Positions 43,751 to 55,316 of a stretch of 64,000 bases of DNA are shown piece by piece. The DNA lies in NCBI GenBank assembly GCA_949775045.1, contig OX459102.1, positions 4,419,533 through 4,483,532 of the forward strand, written 5' to 3'. Below the pieces are notes generated by a model. That model had not been told where the DNA came from and did no database searches. It saw only the letters and a program-made list of their open reading frames with translations. Each line of letters starts with the position of its first letter. The first letter of the stretch is position 1. The translations under genes were made by a program, and so were the position numbers. Source of the stretch: Metridium senile (Eukaryota; Cnidaria; Anthozoa; Actiniaria; Metridiidae).

Positions 43751-44018
43751 TAAACATATTGTTTTCGTTTCTTCCAGTTCTGGTATCATCCCGGACTGTT
43801 GAGTGTTGTATGTAACTTTGTGTAAGAAAAGTTGCAATAAAGAATTTTGATAATAAATGATTGAGTGAAAGTTAGAATGTGGTTGTGTAAGTTTTACATA
43901 CTTCAAGTGGACCAGTTTTCGGGTCATAACCTCCATCACTTGGAGATAGTTAAATGATTTTAGGTGTTTGGGTGGAGTCATGAACTTCCCAGTAAGAACT
44001 TTTACCAATTCTGCTCAC

Positions 44019-44201
44019 TCAGGCAGTTTCCTGAATACCATATTTATTATTACTAAACGGGATGCTATAGTTTACATGTTCTTGTGGTGGCATCCGGGCT
44101 TGTGATTGTTTTAATGTTTCTTCAAAATCTTTGCCTTGACTTTCATGTTCAACACCACTGTACAACTCTGAGGTAGAGATAGTGTTCCCATCATCAGTGT
44201 G
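44019..44201 (-). CDS. Possible terminal exon, unidentified
   Basis: Acceptor ATTTCACAG at 44202, then HTDDGNTISTSELYSGVEHE, KQSQARMPPQEHVNYSIPFS and a stop at 44019. Tyr-containing motifs (ELYSGV, VNYSIPF) would suit a cytoplasmic tail, but no upstream exon is identified. Confidence 0.25.
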   Translation of the reverse strand, partial: HTDDGNTISTSELYSGVEHESQGKDFEETLKQSQARMPPQEHVNYSIPFSNNKYGIQETA

Positions 44202-44234
44202 CTGTGAAATTGATATTTTGTAAAATATAATATG

Positions 44235-45757
44235 GAATTTTGTAAAATTACTCGACTTTTGATATTTCAGTAAACTCGAAATGAAGATAAACCAAACATT
44301 GATGGAAATGTTTTTATTCATATACAATAGAAAAAAACTTTACAACCAAGTGGCACAATCTAACGCCTCTTCGCACGGATTTTTACTCTACTTATTGCTT
44401 ACAATCTAATTCGTATTTTCTTGATCATTACACTACACTACACGGACAGCTACACTAACCTCTAAACCAGTCGAAATTAAAATCCGAAATAATGCTGGAC
44501 TTTTAATAATTGTGAACAGGTCACCAACATTTTCTCCATTGAGCCCAAACTGAATCAAAGCCACTAGTCTTTCGCTCAAAGAATTCTAAACACTGGTGGC
44601 ACACAAGCTCCAAACAACTGATCCGCTTTAAAACAACTCCAAAATAACTCCATAGTAACGGACACAAACATTTGGACTCAAGGGAGTAGGGTAAGGACAT
44701 AAAACATAAAATTCGTCACAATCGTTTAGTACAGCGGGTTTTCCGCACAAAAATAGCGTCACATTGTATTGGGGTTTCTTGGTGGTCATTCTGGCCAGTT
44801 GGAGACTTTCCATTGCTTTTGAGCGAGACTAAAGGAACTCTATTGCTTGTGTACTCGATGTAGGGCTAGAAAATCCTAAAATTAAGAATCGGAATGTATG
44901 TATTTTGACGAGAGATAAGAAGAATAGTGTCTTCTCATTTATACTTAATATTTTTTTTCATATATTCAATTTTGAAAGTTTTATTGAAATATTTGCAATT
45001 TAGATGTTATTAAATATTCTACATTGTTAAGAAAAAAAAAAAAAAAAAACATTTAATACACCTTTCCTTCGCCACCAAATATCAATAAAATATTATCAAA
45101 TGCAAAAAAGGGAAGAGGAAAAATAAAACTTAAACTGGTTTGAGGTAGGGATACCACCACAGCGTAGCCAATTTCTGTGGGCCCATCAAACTTACATAGA
45201 TATTTGTGTTCAGGTTAAGCCCTTATGTAATTTTTTTTTGAGTATTTCCAACCTGGCATTTGGTTTAAACATCGCTTCACAGCCCCTTTTTGCCCACTGC
45301 TGCCTTTCTTGAAAGTTTTTCACCTTCAATCTTGATGCCTCGCCTGATCTTCTCTTGTTGAATATTATCACTGTTGCGCAGGTCTACGTCATGTTTCTGG
45401 GCATGGCTGATTAATCATTAATCGTTGTGTTTTCCTTTCAGACTAAAGGGAGATGTATGTTTAAGTATATATAATTATACTAAATGTATGTTTTTTTTGT
45501 GGAAAATATATGTTGTTTATTCGTTATTTTCTATAAAAATGTATGTGTATTGTGAGTGTTATTATTAAACGTATATGAAGAAGTGTTTGCCTATTTTATT
45601 GTTCGTAGAAGTTCCGATATAATGTTCGAGTTATACGGTCGCAAAAAGTGATATGTGAGTATATGAAGTTTGAAGAATGTGCGTCTAATGTGAGATTAGG
45701 TCATCTGTATTTAGTATAATTGTGAATAGAATATGAAGAGAATGACGTAAAAGTAGA
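44235..45757. other. Intergenic
   Basis: AT-rich with a 19-base A run at about 45031. The frame at 44628-44813 is unconvincing. No element is recognised. Confidence 0.45.
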
Positions 45758-46017
45758 TACACCTAATCCAAAAAACGTCGGGTCCGCCGCACAGTCCTCG
45801 CGCCAAGACCGTGAAGAAAAACACAGTGAATATTTTGATGAGAGTGATAAAACAAGAAAATAAAAGTAGGCACAACACTATTTCGTTGAAAAAAGTACCA
45901 CACTAGAGTGTGAACATGCAAATAAATTAATTACTGATTAGATATAACCAATATCTTTCACAGTCTTGGCGCAAGGACTGTGCGGCGGACCAGACAACGT
46001 TTTTTGGATTAGGTGTA
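45758..46017. mobile_element. 260-bp MITE, TACACCTAATCC ends
   Basis: Inverted repeats of about 55 bp. The left end is TACACCTAATCCAAAAAACG, then GGTCCGCCGCACAGTCCT. The right end is its complement, ACGTTTTTTGGATTAGGTGT. If TA is the duplicated target, both flanks show it. It has no coding capacity. The ends resemble the element at 48098. Confidence 0.85.
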
Positions 46018-47289
46018 TAAATGGCGTACATCAGTTAAATCTTGTTTGTTAATTCTATAAATGGTTAAAAAACGTAGGTTAAGAGTTAAAAGGGGGCGTA
46101 TAGTTGATACTTCGGGATCATGAGGTCACACTAGTAGGGAAAACAGAACTTCTCAGGTTTCAAAATGTGAGAAAAACTGTGGAACGTTTTGTGAAGTAGT
46201 TAGACAATCCAATAAAACTCTTCAGGGACAAGATATGGGACTGCAGTTAAAGAAATGTGTTTCATAACCATCAAAGCGCTAAGAGTTCTTGTCCTACACG
46301 TCCTCAACTACTGGAGAGAAGTTCCGTTTTGGAAGGAAAAATAGGAGTGGGTGGGTGCAGTTTGTGGTGAGGTAATAAATTATTGAATAATGATAGAGAT
46401 TGTAGTGATTGGTAATTTACCTGAGGTGGTTTTAGCTTGCTTTTTGTTGTAACGCATGGTTATATCTGCGATATTACAGTTGAAAGCGCTTGTGTAAGAG
46501 TAATGTAGGATTAGTTTCTCATCTTTGTTTCAGTTCTTGTTTTTTCTTTACTTGGTTCTTGGTTGATAGCGATTGTTGTTTTTTCCTTTTTCAGGTGTTG
46601 TTCTTCTTTAGATTCTGTTCTTTTATGTTCTCTTCTATTTGATAATCCACCATCTTGTGGGTCTTGTATACGTTTTTGCGTCTAGGGCTGTTTCCACTTT
46701 GGACTGTTTGTGCTTGTGCAATATGTTGTGACTTTGTTGTGGCTGGGTGGTAGTATGGTCATTTTTTCTTTTTTCTTTTTTGTATAGTAGTTTGTCTGTC
46801 TAGTTTGTTATTCTTTTATGTTGTATAGGTTCTGGGTGTTGTAGGTTTTATTTCGTTTTTGAAAGTGCTTGGATTCTTATGACAGGAAGAGTGTACGGAG
46901 TAGAATTTTAAAATGATGTATAATACTTTGCCATAACATCTAATCTGTCACTCAATTTGTTTTTACGGAGACACCCCACGAATGTTTATTGTAACCTTAA
47001 GAAAAAGTCTTTCAACAGCCAAGTAAAACAACTATACAATGTATCAACGTTTCAAGTATATGCAGTACCTGGAAGAAGATATATGGCCACTCATTTCATG
47101 AAGGAAGAAAATTTCTTTACAAACGAAACACTATTCAAGTAGATCAATTTCCTGAAAAACAAATGCATAATAATTATAATAATATCAAATTCAGAGTTTT
47201 TGAAAAAAGCGGCCGGACTTGCGGGCATACAATTACGTTATTACGTTATTACAATTAAGTAACACAAACTTATGCACAACATATATCTT
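46018..47289. other. Intergenic
   Basis: T-rich (46500-46860) with no supported gene. The frame at 46957-47142 lacks recognisable features. Confidence 0.4.
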
Positions 47290-47885
47290 ACTAGTTCATC
47301 CTCTGGGATATCTGCAGGTGTGATATCTAGGTTTTTTGTTTTGGAGAGCAACGATAAAACTTTTCCCCTGTCCTGTGTTTTCCTTCACTCTGTTTGCAGA
47401 GTAAGGCGGGGAGATTCTCTCCAAATGTCTGGTAGCATTACTAATACATGAACTGTAGCCACCTGCTTCCTGAAGATAAGGAAATTCAGTTTTCAGAATT
47501 ATGTCTATATTGTGACAAGTGGCAGAGAGGTTGATAGTAATTTTCTCTCCCCAATTTGGGCCTTTTTGAGAGCAAGATTCTTTGTTGGTGTTGGTATTTT
47601 ATTGGAATTTCTCTTGGCCAGACAAACAAACTTCCTTGTGACGGTTGGCTGCTTTTTCTTCTTGCTTGCCGGTTTGGACATGGAGGCTCAACAACGTCTT
47701 TTTTGTGCACCCTGATTTGTTGTTCCAGCTGGCTGAAACCCAAACAGTCGTCTATGTTCACCCCACATTGAAGTTCTACTTGGCATTCTACCAGTATTTT
47801 TAATTACATTGTTTTTAGTGTTAGTGTTGTTACTATTACTATTGGTATAATTGTGTGTTACTGTTGGTAGTGGTTGCTCTGACAC
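47290..47885 (-). pseudogene. Fragment of an uncharacterised invertebrate family, frameshifted
   Basis: Minus-strand reading through stops gives KPASKKKKQPTVTRKFVCLA, KALIG-type ALKKAQIGERKLLSTSLP, then TEFPYLQEAGGYSSCISNAT and RHLERISPPYSANRV, then in another frame KNLDITPADIPEDE. The order basic-KxxVCLA, GxRKL, P-LxEAGGY, LxxISPP, DxTP recalls the N-terminal domain of a large uncharacterised family in cnidarians and sponges (from memory). Stops and at least one frameshift mean it is dead. Confidence 0.35.
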
Positions 47886-47944
47886 TTAGCTGAGGGCTAC
47901 ATACAATCAATAACAAGTAATGACGATATCAAACATTTTGTAAC

Positions 47945-47981
47945 ATCCCTGAAGATGGGCGCTTAGCCCGAAATGTCGGAT
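47945..47981 (+). ncRNA. Hammerhead-ribozyme-like motif
   Basis: Core CTGAAGA (47949-47955), stem II GGGC/GCCC (47957-47960 with 47966-47969), GAAA (47970-47973), triplet GTC, then GGAT pairing with ATCC before the core (stem I). Position 7 of the CUGANGA core is variable in hammerheads. Helix III is nearly absent, as reported for minimal retroelement hammerheads. One extra unpaired base before stem II is a departure from the consensus. Confidence 0.4.
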
Positions 47982-48097
47982 AAAATAATCTTAAAAAGTT
48001 CGATGACTCTAACTTGGTTATGTAATGATTCCAACCTACAAATCAACACTAGGCATACTCAAACGTTTATTTAAGTTAAAGTTTATATATAGTGATA

Positions 48098-48270
48098 TAC
48101 ACCTAATTGCAATAACATTATCATATAAAAAAGAAAATTACAATATAGGAATTAATTAAAAGACAAAAGCAGAGCACTCGAGCTGAACTTCTCCTTTTGT
48201 GTTTTAGTTAATTCCTATTTGGTATTTTTCTTTATTATATGACAATGTTATGTCAATGCAATTAGGTGTA
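48098..48270. mobile_element. 173-bp MITE, TACACCTAATTGC ends
   Basis: Imperfect inverted repeats of about 65-70 bp (TACACCTAATTGCAATAACA and the complementary end ATGCAATTAGGTGTA). TA or TATA is present on both flanks. It shares TACACCTAAT with the MITE at 45758, so the two belong to related families. Confidence 0.8.
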
Positions 48271-49040
48271 TATCAAATTTATAATTATATAAACTTTTGA
48301 TTACTCATCTCATATGCATTACCACTATGTTCATTACTATGCGCTGGCCCAAGCTCAAATTTAGCTAATCAGTTAAAGACTAAAACCTTCTCCAGATGAC
48401 ATGTACTTTTCATCCAAATATTATGTTTTAAAATATTAAAAAAAAACTGTTTTCTCGTTTCTCTTGATAAATTACTTAAAAATTGCATAAAAGACTTGTC
48501 GGGACATAACAAATACCATACCTAGCAAATATTCACCGACTTGTGGTGACCTAATAAACACCCTTAAATATAATGTTCACTGACTTGTGGGGACATTGGT
48601 AGTTTATAAGGTTTCCGAAAATTAACTTTACCTGGTAACTATTTATTTATTATTGGAAGGTTAATTACAGTCAAAGGACATAAATCGTGCCCGTCTAGAC
48701 AACATTATTCATTTCATTATTTGATTTTTGACGGATGTTACTAAAGTTTGACTTTGACTTACATCACCGGGTTGGAGATACTTCAAAGAGCCAAGTGTAA
48801 AAAATCCACGACATTTAAATTCTTTGGAACATTTTTCAAGGTTTAAACCTCCAGGGAGCCTTTTTAACCAAATGAAACCCTCACTCATCTTCGCCGGCCA
48901 CTACACTTTGTATGAAATAGGTTCCCTAATTTCGATAATCTGTTTATGCGCAGACGATCCTGTCAATCAAAAAAACAAAATCTCGCACGCTGATTGGCTA
49001 ACGTTCTCAAAAGTTTCTTGGGTGGCCACGGTACTGCGCG
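48271..49040. other. Intergenic with short direct repeats
   Basis: 48525-48600 repeats a gttcaccgacttgtggtgac-like unit twice. Nothing else is supported. Confidence 0.45.
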
Positions 49041-49274
49041 TCACACTGTAAGGCATTTATATAAAGCTATACAGCGGCGGCGGCGGATAGCTAAAGGTTC
49101 CCAATTCAACTGATTAAGGGCTTGGGTCGCAGAAAAGTACTTAGGTTGGTCTAAAATCAATCTTGCAGCATTATTTTGCAATATTTGATAGGCATAATCA
49201 AAAAGCGGTAACATAAGGCTATTGTAAAGTGTTAGGCGAGCGTTCAGCGGTAGTAAATGCTTTACGCAACGCAA
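49041..49274 (-). mobile_element. LINE fragment, RT C-terminal region
   Basis: MRCVKHLLPLNARLTLYNSL, MLPLFDYA, QNNAARLIL, LNQLNWEPLAIRRRRCIALY. This is the post-RT region of Jockey/CR1/RTE-like LINE polyproteins. A few residues are missing after FDYA. It is an isolated fragment. Confidence 0.65.
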
Positions 49275-49568
49275 AATGACAGACCTTTGAGCTTAAGGCA
49301 CTTTTGTATATTTAATGAGGCCTGGGTAGACGTCACTTCATTTGCATTTTCAGATTTCAAATGCTTATATCTCAGAAAGGAGATGTCGACATCAAGAAAA
49401 ATTAAGTATACTTATTATACACCTCATGTCAAACAGATTTGCAAAATATCATGAAGGGCGTCAGGTGCACTTTAAACTTTTATGAGCGAAGAAATTATAC
49501 AACCTGGTGATTCAGAGTTTGAAAATCTTTTCGAAGATCCTGAACCGGCACCTACATGTTGTGTATAG

Positions 49569-49950
49569 TTACAGTAATATTAATTCTTGTCCATTTACTA
49601 GCAACGCTGTAGGAAACAGTATAAAGATAATAAATCGATTTAAAACACAACTTATTTAAAAAAGAGGACGGATAATTTTTGCATTAATATAATAATCTTT
49701 CAAAACTGTATCTGCGTTTCTTACTCACGCGATAAGCACGAGTCCGTCATCTTGTCACCAGCGCTAGCGAACTACTTATTTTTACACGTAGCTATCATAT
49801 TTTTTTTTAATAGAATGAATATCTTATACTGTTCCTGACTGCAAGAAACAGTAAAACAACTCAAGAAGGAAATAAATAATCTTCTCACGAGATTAAGGAG
49901 AGGAAAAAACTGTCAAGTAGATTCATGGCGACAAGTTTTGAAGTTCGTCT
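49569..49950. other. Intergenic
   Basis: No feature seen apart from AT-rich sequence. Confidence 0.4.
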
Positions 49951-49997
49951 ATACACAAAAGAGCGCTGTCGATATGACGGTGTGCTTCACTCGCAGC

Positions 49998-52900
49998 TGG
50001 CTCTGTAGTTTCATCAAAGCCTAGAAACACATCGGAGTTGGCTTCTTCGGAATGTGGGATTGCTGTTGGTGTATCAAACTCACTTTCAATGCTAGCATCC
50101 GAGTTTTAAAAAACTTGATTGAAAATCGCTTTTGCTTTCACTAGAATACATGTTGCTTTGTAAATGTGACCTGTGTTGTTGAGTCGATGATGTCACGGGT
50201 CACCAAAATGAGAGCTACTGCTGACTTTTAATGCCGGCGCGTATATGCAAAAAAAAAACATGGCGGACGATAATTTTTGAATTTCAAACTCAAAATTCTC
50301 GTAACTTTCTGCATAAATAGAAATAAAAACGTATGTTACATGTTTCTTAACTAACCTTTATCATAACAGTTAGAAAAATATTTGATCCAAAGCGATAAAA
50401 TTTTCATAATAGTAGCACTTTAAATTGGAAATAAAGATTTAAAATGAAAACCATTAGTTATACAATTTACCTTTGGCAGAGTTTCATCTCTAATGGCTTT
50501 AATGAATTCATGAGGTCTCCTTTATGAATTTGTTGCCAATTTGGCCTCTCGATGTAATCTTTTAACTACATCCTGGCAGACTCTCCTGGCCGTCTCTTAT
50601 TGAATGTGATGAGCCGGCACAGGAGATGTTCTGCCAGGCGGCTCCAACCATTGAAAGTGGGTCTAACTGTCACTTCCTCCATTTCTTTTTTAACGGTTTT
50701 CAGTAGATGCTCCCTGAAAATCTTGAGGTCATTCGTGACTGGCAGTAGAGTCATCTTTGTCATTCTTGATCGTCGTAGTTGTTGCAATGAATGATGGGTA
50801 ATCTTCCTATTCCATTCAGTTGCAATAAGCTTCTCAAAATTGCTTAGAAGCTGCAACTGAAGTTTTTTTTTTTTTTCTGAGGGCTTGACCCCTCAGAACG
50901 ACGACACACTTTTTGAGGGAGATTCCCAAAGTACCTATATAAAAGTAATGATTAATTTTTTTTGTTATTATAATGCATAGTTAGACACAGTCTAGATTTG
51001 TTAATGCCTAATATGCAATTGATTTCAAACAATAGATTCAAATTGATACTTTTGGCAAAGCTTTTTTTTCTGTATTAACAGCTATTAGTATCCAACAACA
51101 AATTTTGTCTATTCCTAAATTACTCACTCAACCGGCTTCTGAACCATGCTCTAGTGGGTGATGGGAAAAACATTTGTTTTGAGAACAAAAACAATGACGG
51201 ATCAATTTTCTGAAGTTGCCGACAAGTATTTAAATGAATATTTTTAAAAGAATGTATATTCAAGATGACAAAAAGCAACATTCTTTATTATGTAACATGC
51301 TTGAATGCCTGACTAATGGAATTGCTGTTTTGTTGTTACTATCATTTCTTTTTAAGTTTGACCTATAAGTTGTTTGATACTAGCCCTCATAGGCCACTGC
51401 ATCAATAGCGCACTTGGCCTCACTGACCCTATTGTATGATTAGTGTTTTGTAATATATTTGAGCTCACTTGCCTGCAAGAGAGGGGGATCCCACACTTCT
51501 TTCTGCAGGATTAACCCCCTCACCAAAACAACACAGTGATATAAGGCTCTGGCTCTGTAGTTTCATCAAGGCCTAGAAACACATCGGAGTTGGCTTCTTC
51601 GGAATGTGGGATTGCTGTTGGTGTATCAAACTCACTTTCAATGCTAGCATCCGAGTTTTAAAAAACTTGATTGAAAATCGCTTTTGCTTTCACTAGAATA
51701 CGTGTTGCTTTGTAAATGTGACCTGTGTTGTTGAGTCGATGATGTCACGGGTCACCAAAATGCGAGCTACTGCTGACTTTTAATGCTGGCGCGTATATGC
51801 AAAAAAAAAACATGGCGGACGATAATTTTTGAATTTCAAACTCAAAATTCTCGTAACTTTCTGCATAAATAGAAATAAAAACGTATGTTACATGTTTCTT
51901 AACTAACCTTTATCATAACAGTTAGAAAAATATTTGATCCAAAGCGATAAAATTTTCATAATAGTAGCACTTTAAATTGGAAATAAAGATTTAAAATGAA
52001 AACCATTAGTTATACAATTTACCTTTGGCAGAGTTTCATCTCTAATGGCTTTAATGAATTCATGAGGTCTCCTTTATGAATTTGTTGCCAATTTGGCCTC
52101 TCAATGTAATCTTTTAACTACATCCTGGCAGACTCTCCTGGCCGTCTCTTATTGAATGTGATGAGCCGGCACAGGAGATGTTCTGCCAGGCGGCTCCAAC
52201 CATTAAAAGTGGGTCTAATTGTCACTTCCTCCATTTCTTTTTTAACGGTTTTCAGTAGATGCTCCCTGAAAATCTTGAGGTCATTCGTGACTGGCAGTAG
52301 AGTCATCTTCGTCATTCTTGATCGTCGTAGTTGTTGCAATGAATGATGGGTAATCTTTCTATTCCATTCAGTTGCAATAAGCTTCTCAAAATTGCTTAGA
52401 AGCTGCAACTGAAGTTGTTTTTTTTTTTCTGAGGGCTTGACCCCTCAGAACGACGACACACTTTTTGAGGGAGATTCCCAAGGTACCTATATAAAAGTAA
52501 TGATTAATTTTTTTGTTATTATAATGCATAGTTAGACACAGTCTAGATTTGTTAATGCCTAATATGCAATTGATTTCAAACAATAGATTCAAATTGATAC
52601 TTTTGGCAAAGCTTTTTTTTCTGTATTAACAGCTATTAGTATCCAACAACAAATTTTGTCTATTCCAAAATTACTCATTCAACCGGCTTCTGAACCATGC
52701 TCTAGTGGGTGATGGGAAAAACATTTGTTTTGAGAACAAAAACAATGACGGATCAATTTTCTGAAGTTGCCGACAAGTATTTAAATGAATATTTTTAAAA
52801 GAATGTATATTCAAGATGACAAAAAGCAACATTCTTTATTATGTAACATGCTTGAATGCCTGACTAATGGAATTGCTGTTTTGTTGTTACTATCATTTCT

Positions 52901-53095
52901 TTTTAAGTTTGACCTATAAGTTGTTTGATACTAGCCCTCATAGGCCACTGCATCAATAGCGCACTTGGCCTCACTGACCCTATTAAATGATTAGTGTTTT
53001 GTAATATATTTGAGCTCACTTGCCTGCAAGAGAGGGGGATCCTACACTTCTTTCTGCAGTATTAACCCCCTCACCAAAACAACACAGTGATCTGG
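49998..53095. repeat. 1552-bp tandem segmental duplication
   Basis: 49998-51546 and 51550-53095 are direct copies, nearly identical throughout (a handful of substitutions and single-base indels). They start at ggctctgtagtttcatcaa and end at caccaaaacaacacagtgat. The copies carry the same coding exon with the same nonsense codon (50566-50856 and 52118-52408). Confidence 0.95.
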
Positions 53096-53274
53096 TAGCA
53101 TTCACTACCAAATCAAAATATTTTGGTTGAAGGAACTCGCTCAAAGAATGGTCTTCATAGCCTCTGATCTGCTTTAGCTCTTTGAGCAGGCGCGCCAATT
53201 CCCTCATTCTCTGGGAGACTTGATGATTTCTGTTCGTCACTAGTCTCTCCAGATAGATAGCTTTATTATAATAA

Positions 53275-53615
53275 CTCTTAGCAGCCCCCAGGCCGGCTGA
53301 TATATGAACTATTTTACAAATTAATATATAATTAAAATTTAATGTAATGGACTATATATATAAAATAATATTTACAAATAGATAATAAAAAGGATTTGTA
53401 TAAAAGTCTTAGGCATAATTAAAACTGTTATGTACAATAAAAGTGTTCTTGTGCCTATTAGTTTTGCATCTTGGCAGACGGAAATGTCGTTTGTTTCTTG
53501 TGTTTGCTTTGCTCTCGTTTAGTGCTGGCAGAAGGTTATACAGTTTATGATTTGTGTCATCCATGATATTACGAAACAAGGAGGAGGCTTGGTCTTGTCT
53601 TCTACAAATTAGAGT
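53275..53615 (-). mobile_element. LINE 3' end inserted in an exon
   Basis: DQASSLFRNIMDDTNHKLYN, LLPALNES, HFRLPRCKTNRHKNTFIVHN and a stop near 53413. This is a typical C-terminus of LINE polyproteins (HKLxxLLP, then PRCKTxRxxNSF), followed by an AT-rich 3' tail to about 53275. It splits the coding block of the zinc-finger pseudogene between the IVSMRSDG and MRELARLL segments. Confidence 0.6.
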
Positions 53616-53879
53616 GGGGACAGCAGCATCTCACCGAAGTGCTTGATGAGGAAATCTCCAGATGCGATTTCTGCGATACCATCAGATCGCATCGACACAA
53701 TCACCTCTGTCATTTCTTTGGTGTTGTTTTTTTGTATTTGTGATACGAGTAGTACTTTACTAGGTGCCTGGACTTTTTGTCGTCTCTCGGAAGTGTTTGT
53801 TTTATATACGCAGGTTTAGATGAAATAAAACAATATCATGGTTAAAGTTATTTCAAATTCCTGTCATTTTTTTTTGCCA

Positions 53880-53911
53880 AACTCAATAAAAATCATTCTT
53901 CTCTAAGAGAA
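53880..53911. other. Intron-like spacer
   Basis: AT-rich sequence next to the exon blocks of the zinc-finger pseudogene. Nothing distinct. Confidence 0.3.
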
Positions 53912-54744
53912 TTAATGATGAAATAAAAGCCCTTCATATGGGTATCTATTAAGATTTCTAGAATTTATATACTTAAATTTACATTGTATGATAGTTAGTA
54001 AGTTTATTACCTGGTTGTGTTTCCACAGCTGATCCTTTAAAAAGCAAGCCCAAGCACCATGTACAGGGGAGGAATTCAGCGTGGGAAGTTTGCTCACTCG
54101 GCCGTCTATAAGGTATGATTTCACCTTTTTTTGTTGAGTACTTGGATATTGTGGAAATAGTTTTCACCCAGCCTCATCTTTTCCAAGCAAAGCTGCCTTT
54201 GCTTCCCACTTAAAGACATTGCCCTTACTACATCTTCCTCCTCCTGATGTACTGATGTTATATGCCTTGTGAGTTTGGCTACGAGGCTGTGGCAAAACAG
54301 GCAAGCTTGCTTTTTGCTCTCTGTTTCACTGGCACATCTTACAAAGACAACTGCAAGGAAACAAAAACAAAATTAAATTACAAATTCATTGCACATCAAA
54401 TTATGTCATTTCAACCTATTTCAACCCATCACTTGATTTCGAATTGATTGCACAAGGCCGACAATAGTATTTTAGTGAAAGTATAAACCAAATAAGAGGG
54501 AATGTGTGGGGTTTAAGGACAGCATTCCCAAAACCATGCATTCTCTCTTATTTTTACGATTTGTTTAAAGCCCATAAATCAGTTAGTATTTGCCCAATCA
54601 TTCTAAAACTTGATCCACTTAATAATTTTAGTGTGGTCTTTCATGTGATGGGGTTTGTTTCTTAATTAGATTAATATTTCTACATTTGTTCCCAGTCCCC
54701 TCATGAATTCCGGAAAGGCGAATATCAACTTCAGTGTACTGTTG

Positions 54745-54930
54745 GACTGAAAAATCGACTTGTTTCTTGCTTATAATACTGTTGTTTTCGAAAGATATTC
54801 GGTTGTGAAGTTCAACTTAGTTAAACAACACACTAAAAAGACGACTTGTTGGACTGAATAATTGACTTGTTTCTTGCTTATAATGTTGTTTATCAAAAGA
54901 TATTCGGTTGTGAAGCTCATCTTAAGGTGG
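54745..54930. repeat. Imperfect tandem repeat of about 115 bp
   Basis: gacttgtttcttgcttataa and agatattcggttgtgaag each occur twice in the same order (about 54757/54864 and 54792/54900). Confidence 0.8.
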
Positions 54931-55196
54931 TAGACCTGGATAAAACGCATGTTTTTTGAAAAAATATGTCTCAAACTACATAAGTCACAGAACTTTAATA
55001 TCAGTACAGTTATGTTCTTCATATATCATAGTTTCACAAAATTGGAATTTGAAGTGTAAAATTTCACACTTTAGGTGTGAAAATAGCACAGGTAGCTGAG
55101 GCATCTAAAATTGTTTTTAAATGATAATACTCGCGAAATAAATAATATTTCAAGCTACAATTTGTTGTGGATTTAATGTAGACTAAAAGGCAAATT

Positions 55197-55316
55197 CTCA
55201 CGGGTGCCCAAATTTGTAAGCATTTTCTACGAGATTTTAAAGACCGTTTAATATTTGCTTTTTCGAACAGTGCTAAAAAATTACAGAAATTATGTATAAT
55301 TTTGGGCACCCGTGAC
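55197..55316. repeat. Inverted repeat CACGGGTGCCCAAA
   Basis: A 14-bp perfect arm at about 55199-55212 and its complement TTTGGGCACCCGTG at about 55301-55314 bracket about 90 bp. It could be a small foldback element or RNA hairpin. No target duplication was found. Confidence 0.5.

Larger units (their letters stand above)
49990..54340 (-). pseudogene. Zinc-finger / recombinase-like gene, decayed and partly duplicated
   Basis: Exon blocks in minus order. About 54340: a C2H2 finger CLFCHSLVAKLTRHITSVH, then QRQLCLEKMRLGENYFHN. About 54125: PYRRPSEQTSHAEFLPC with a second finger broken by a frameshift (CFLKDQLWKHNQ). About 53700: MTEVIVSMRSDGIAEIASGD. 53240-53024: MRELARLLKELKQIRGYEDH, KYFDLVVNATRSLC, ending CAG|GCAAGT. 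Then EKLIATEWNRKITHHSLQQL and LITFNKRRPGESARM, a TAG, and LKDYIERPNWQQ (two copies). This order matches a widespread invertebrate/fish family with N-terminal fingers and a C-terminal region I suspect is tyrosine-recombinase-derived (Crypton-like, inference). Stops, a frameshift and a LINE insertion at 53.3-53.6 kb show it is dead. Confidence 0.5.

Noticed and set aside
49482..49568. 28-codon ORF MSEEIIQPGDSEFENLFEDP
   Set aside because: Acidic and protein-like, but too short and without donor or neighbouring exon to support a gene.
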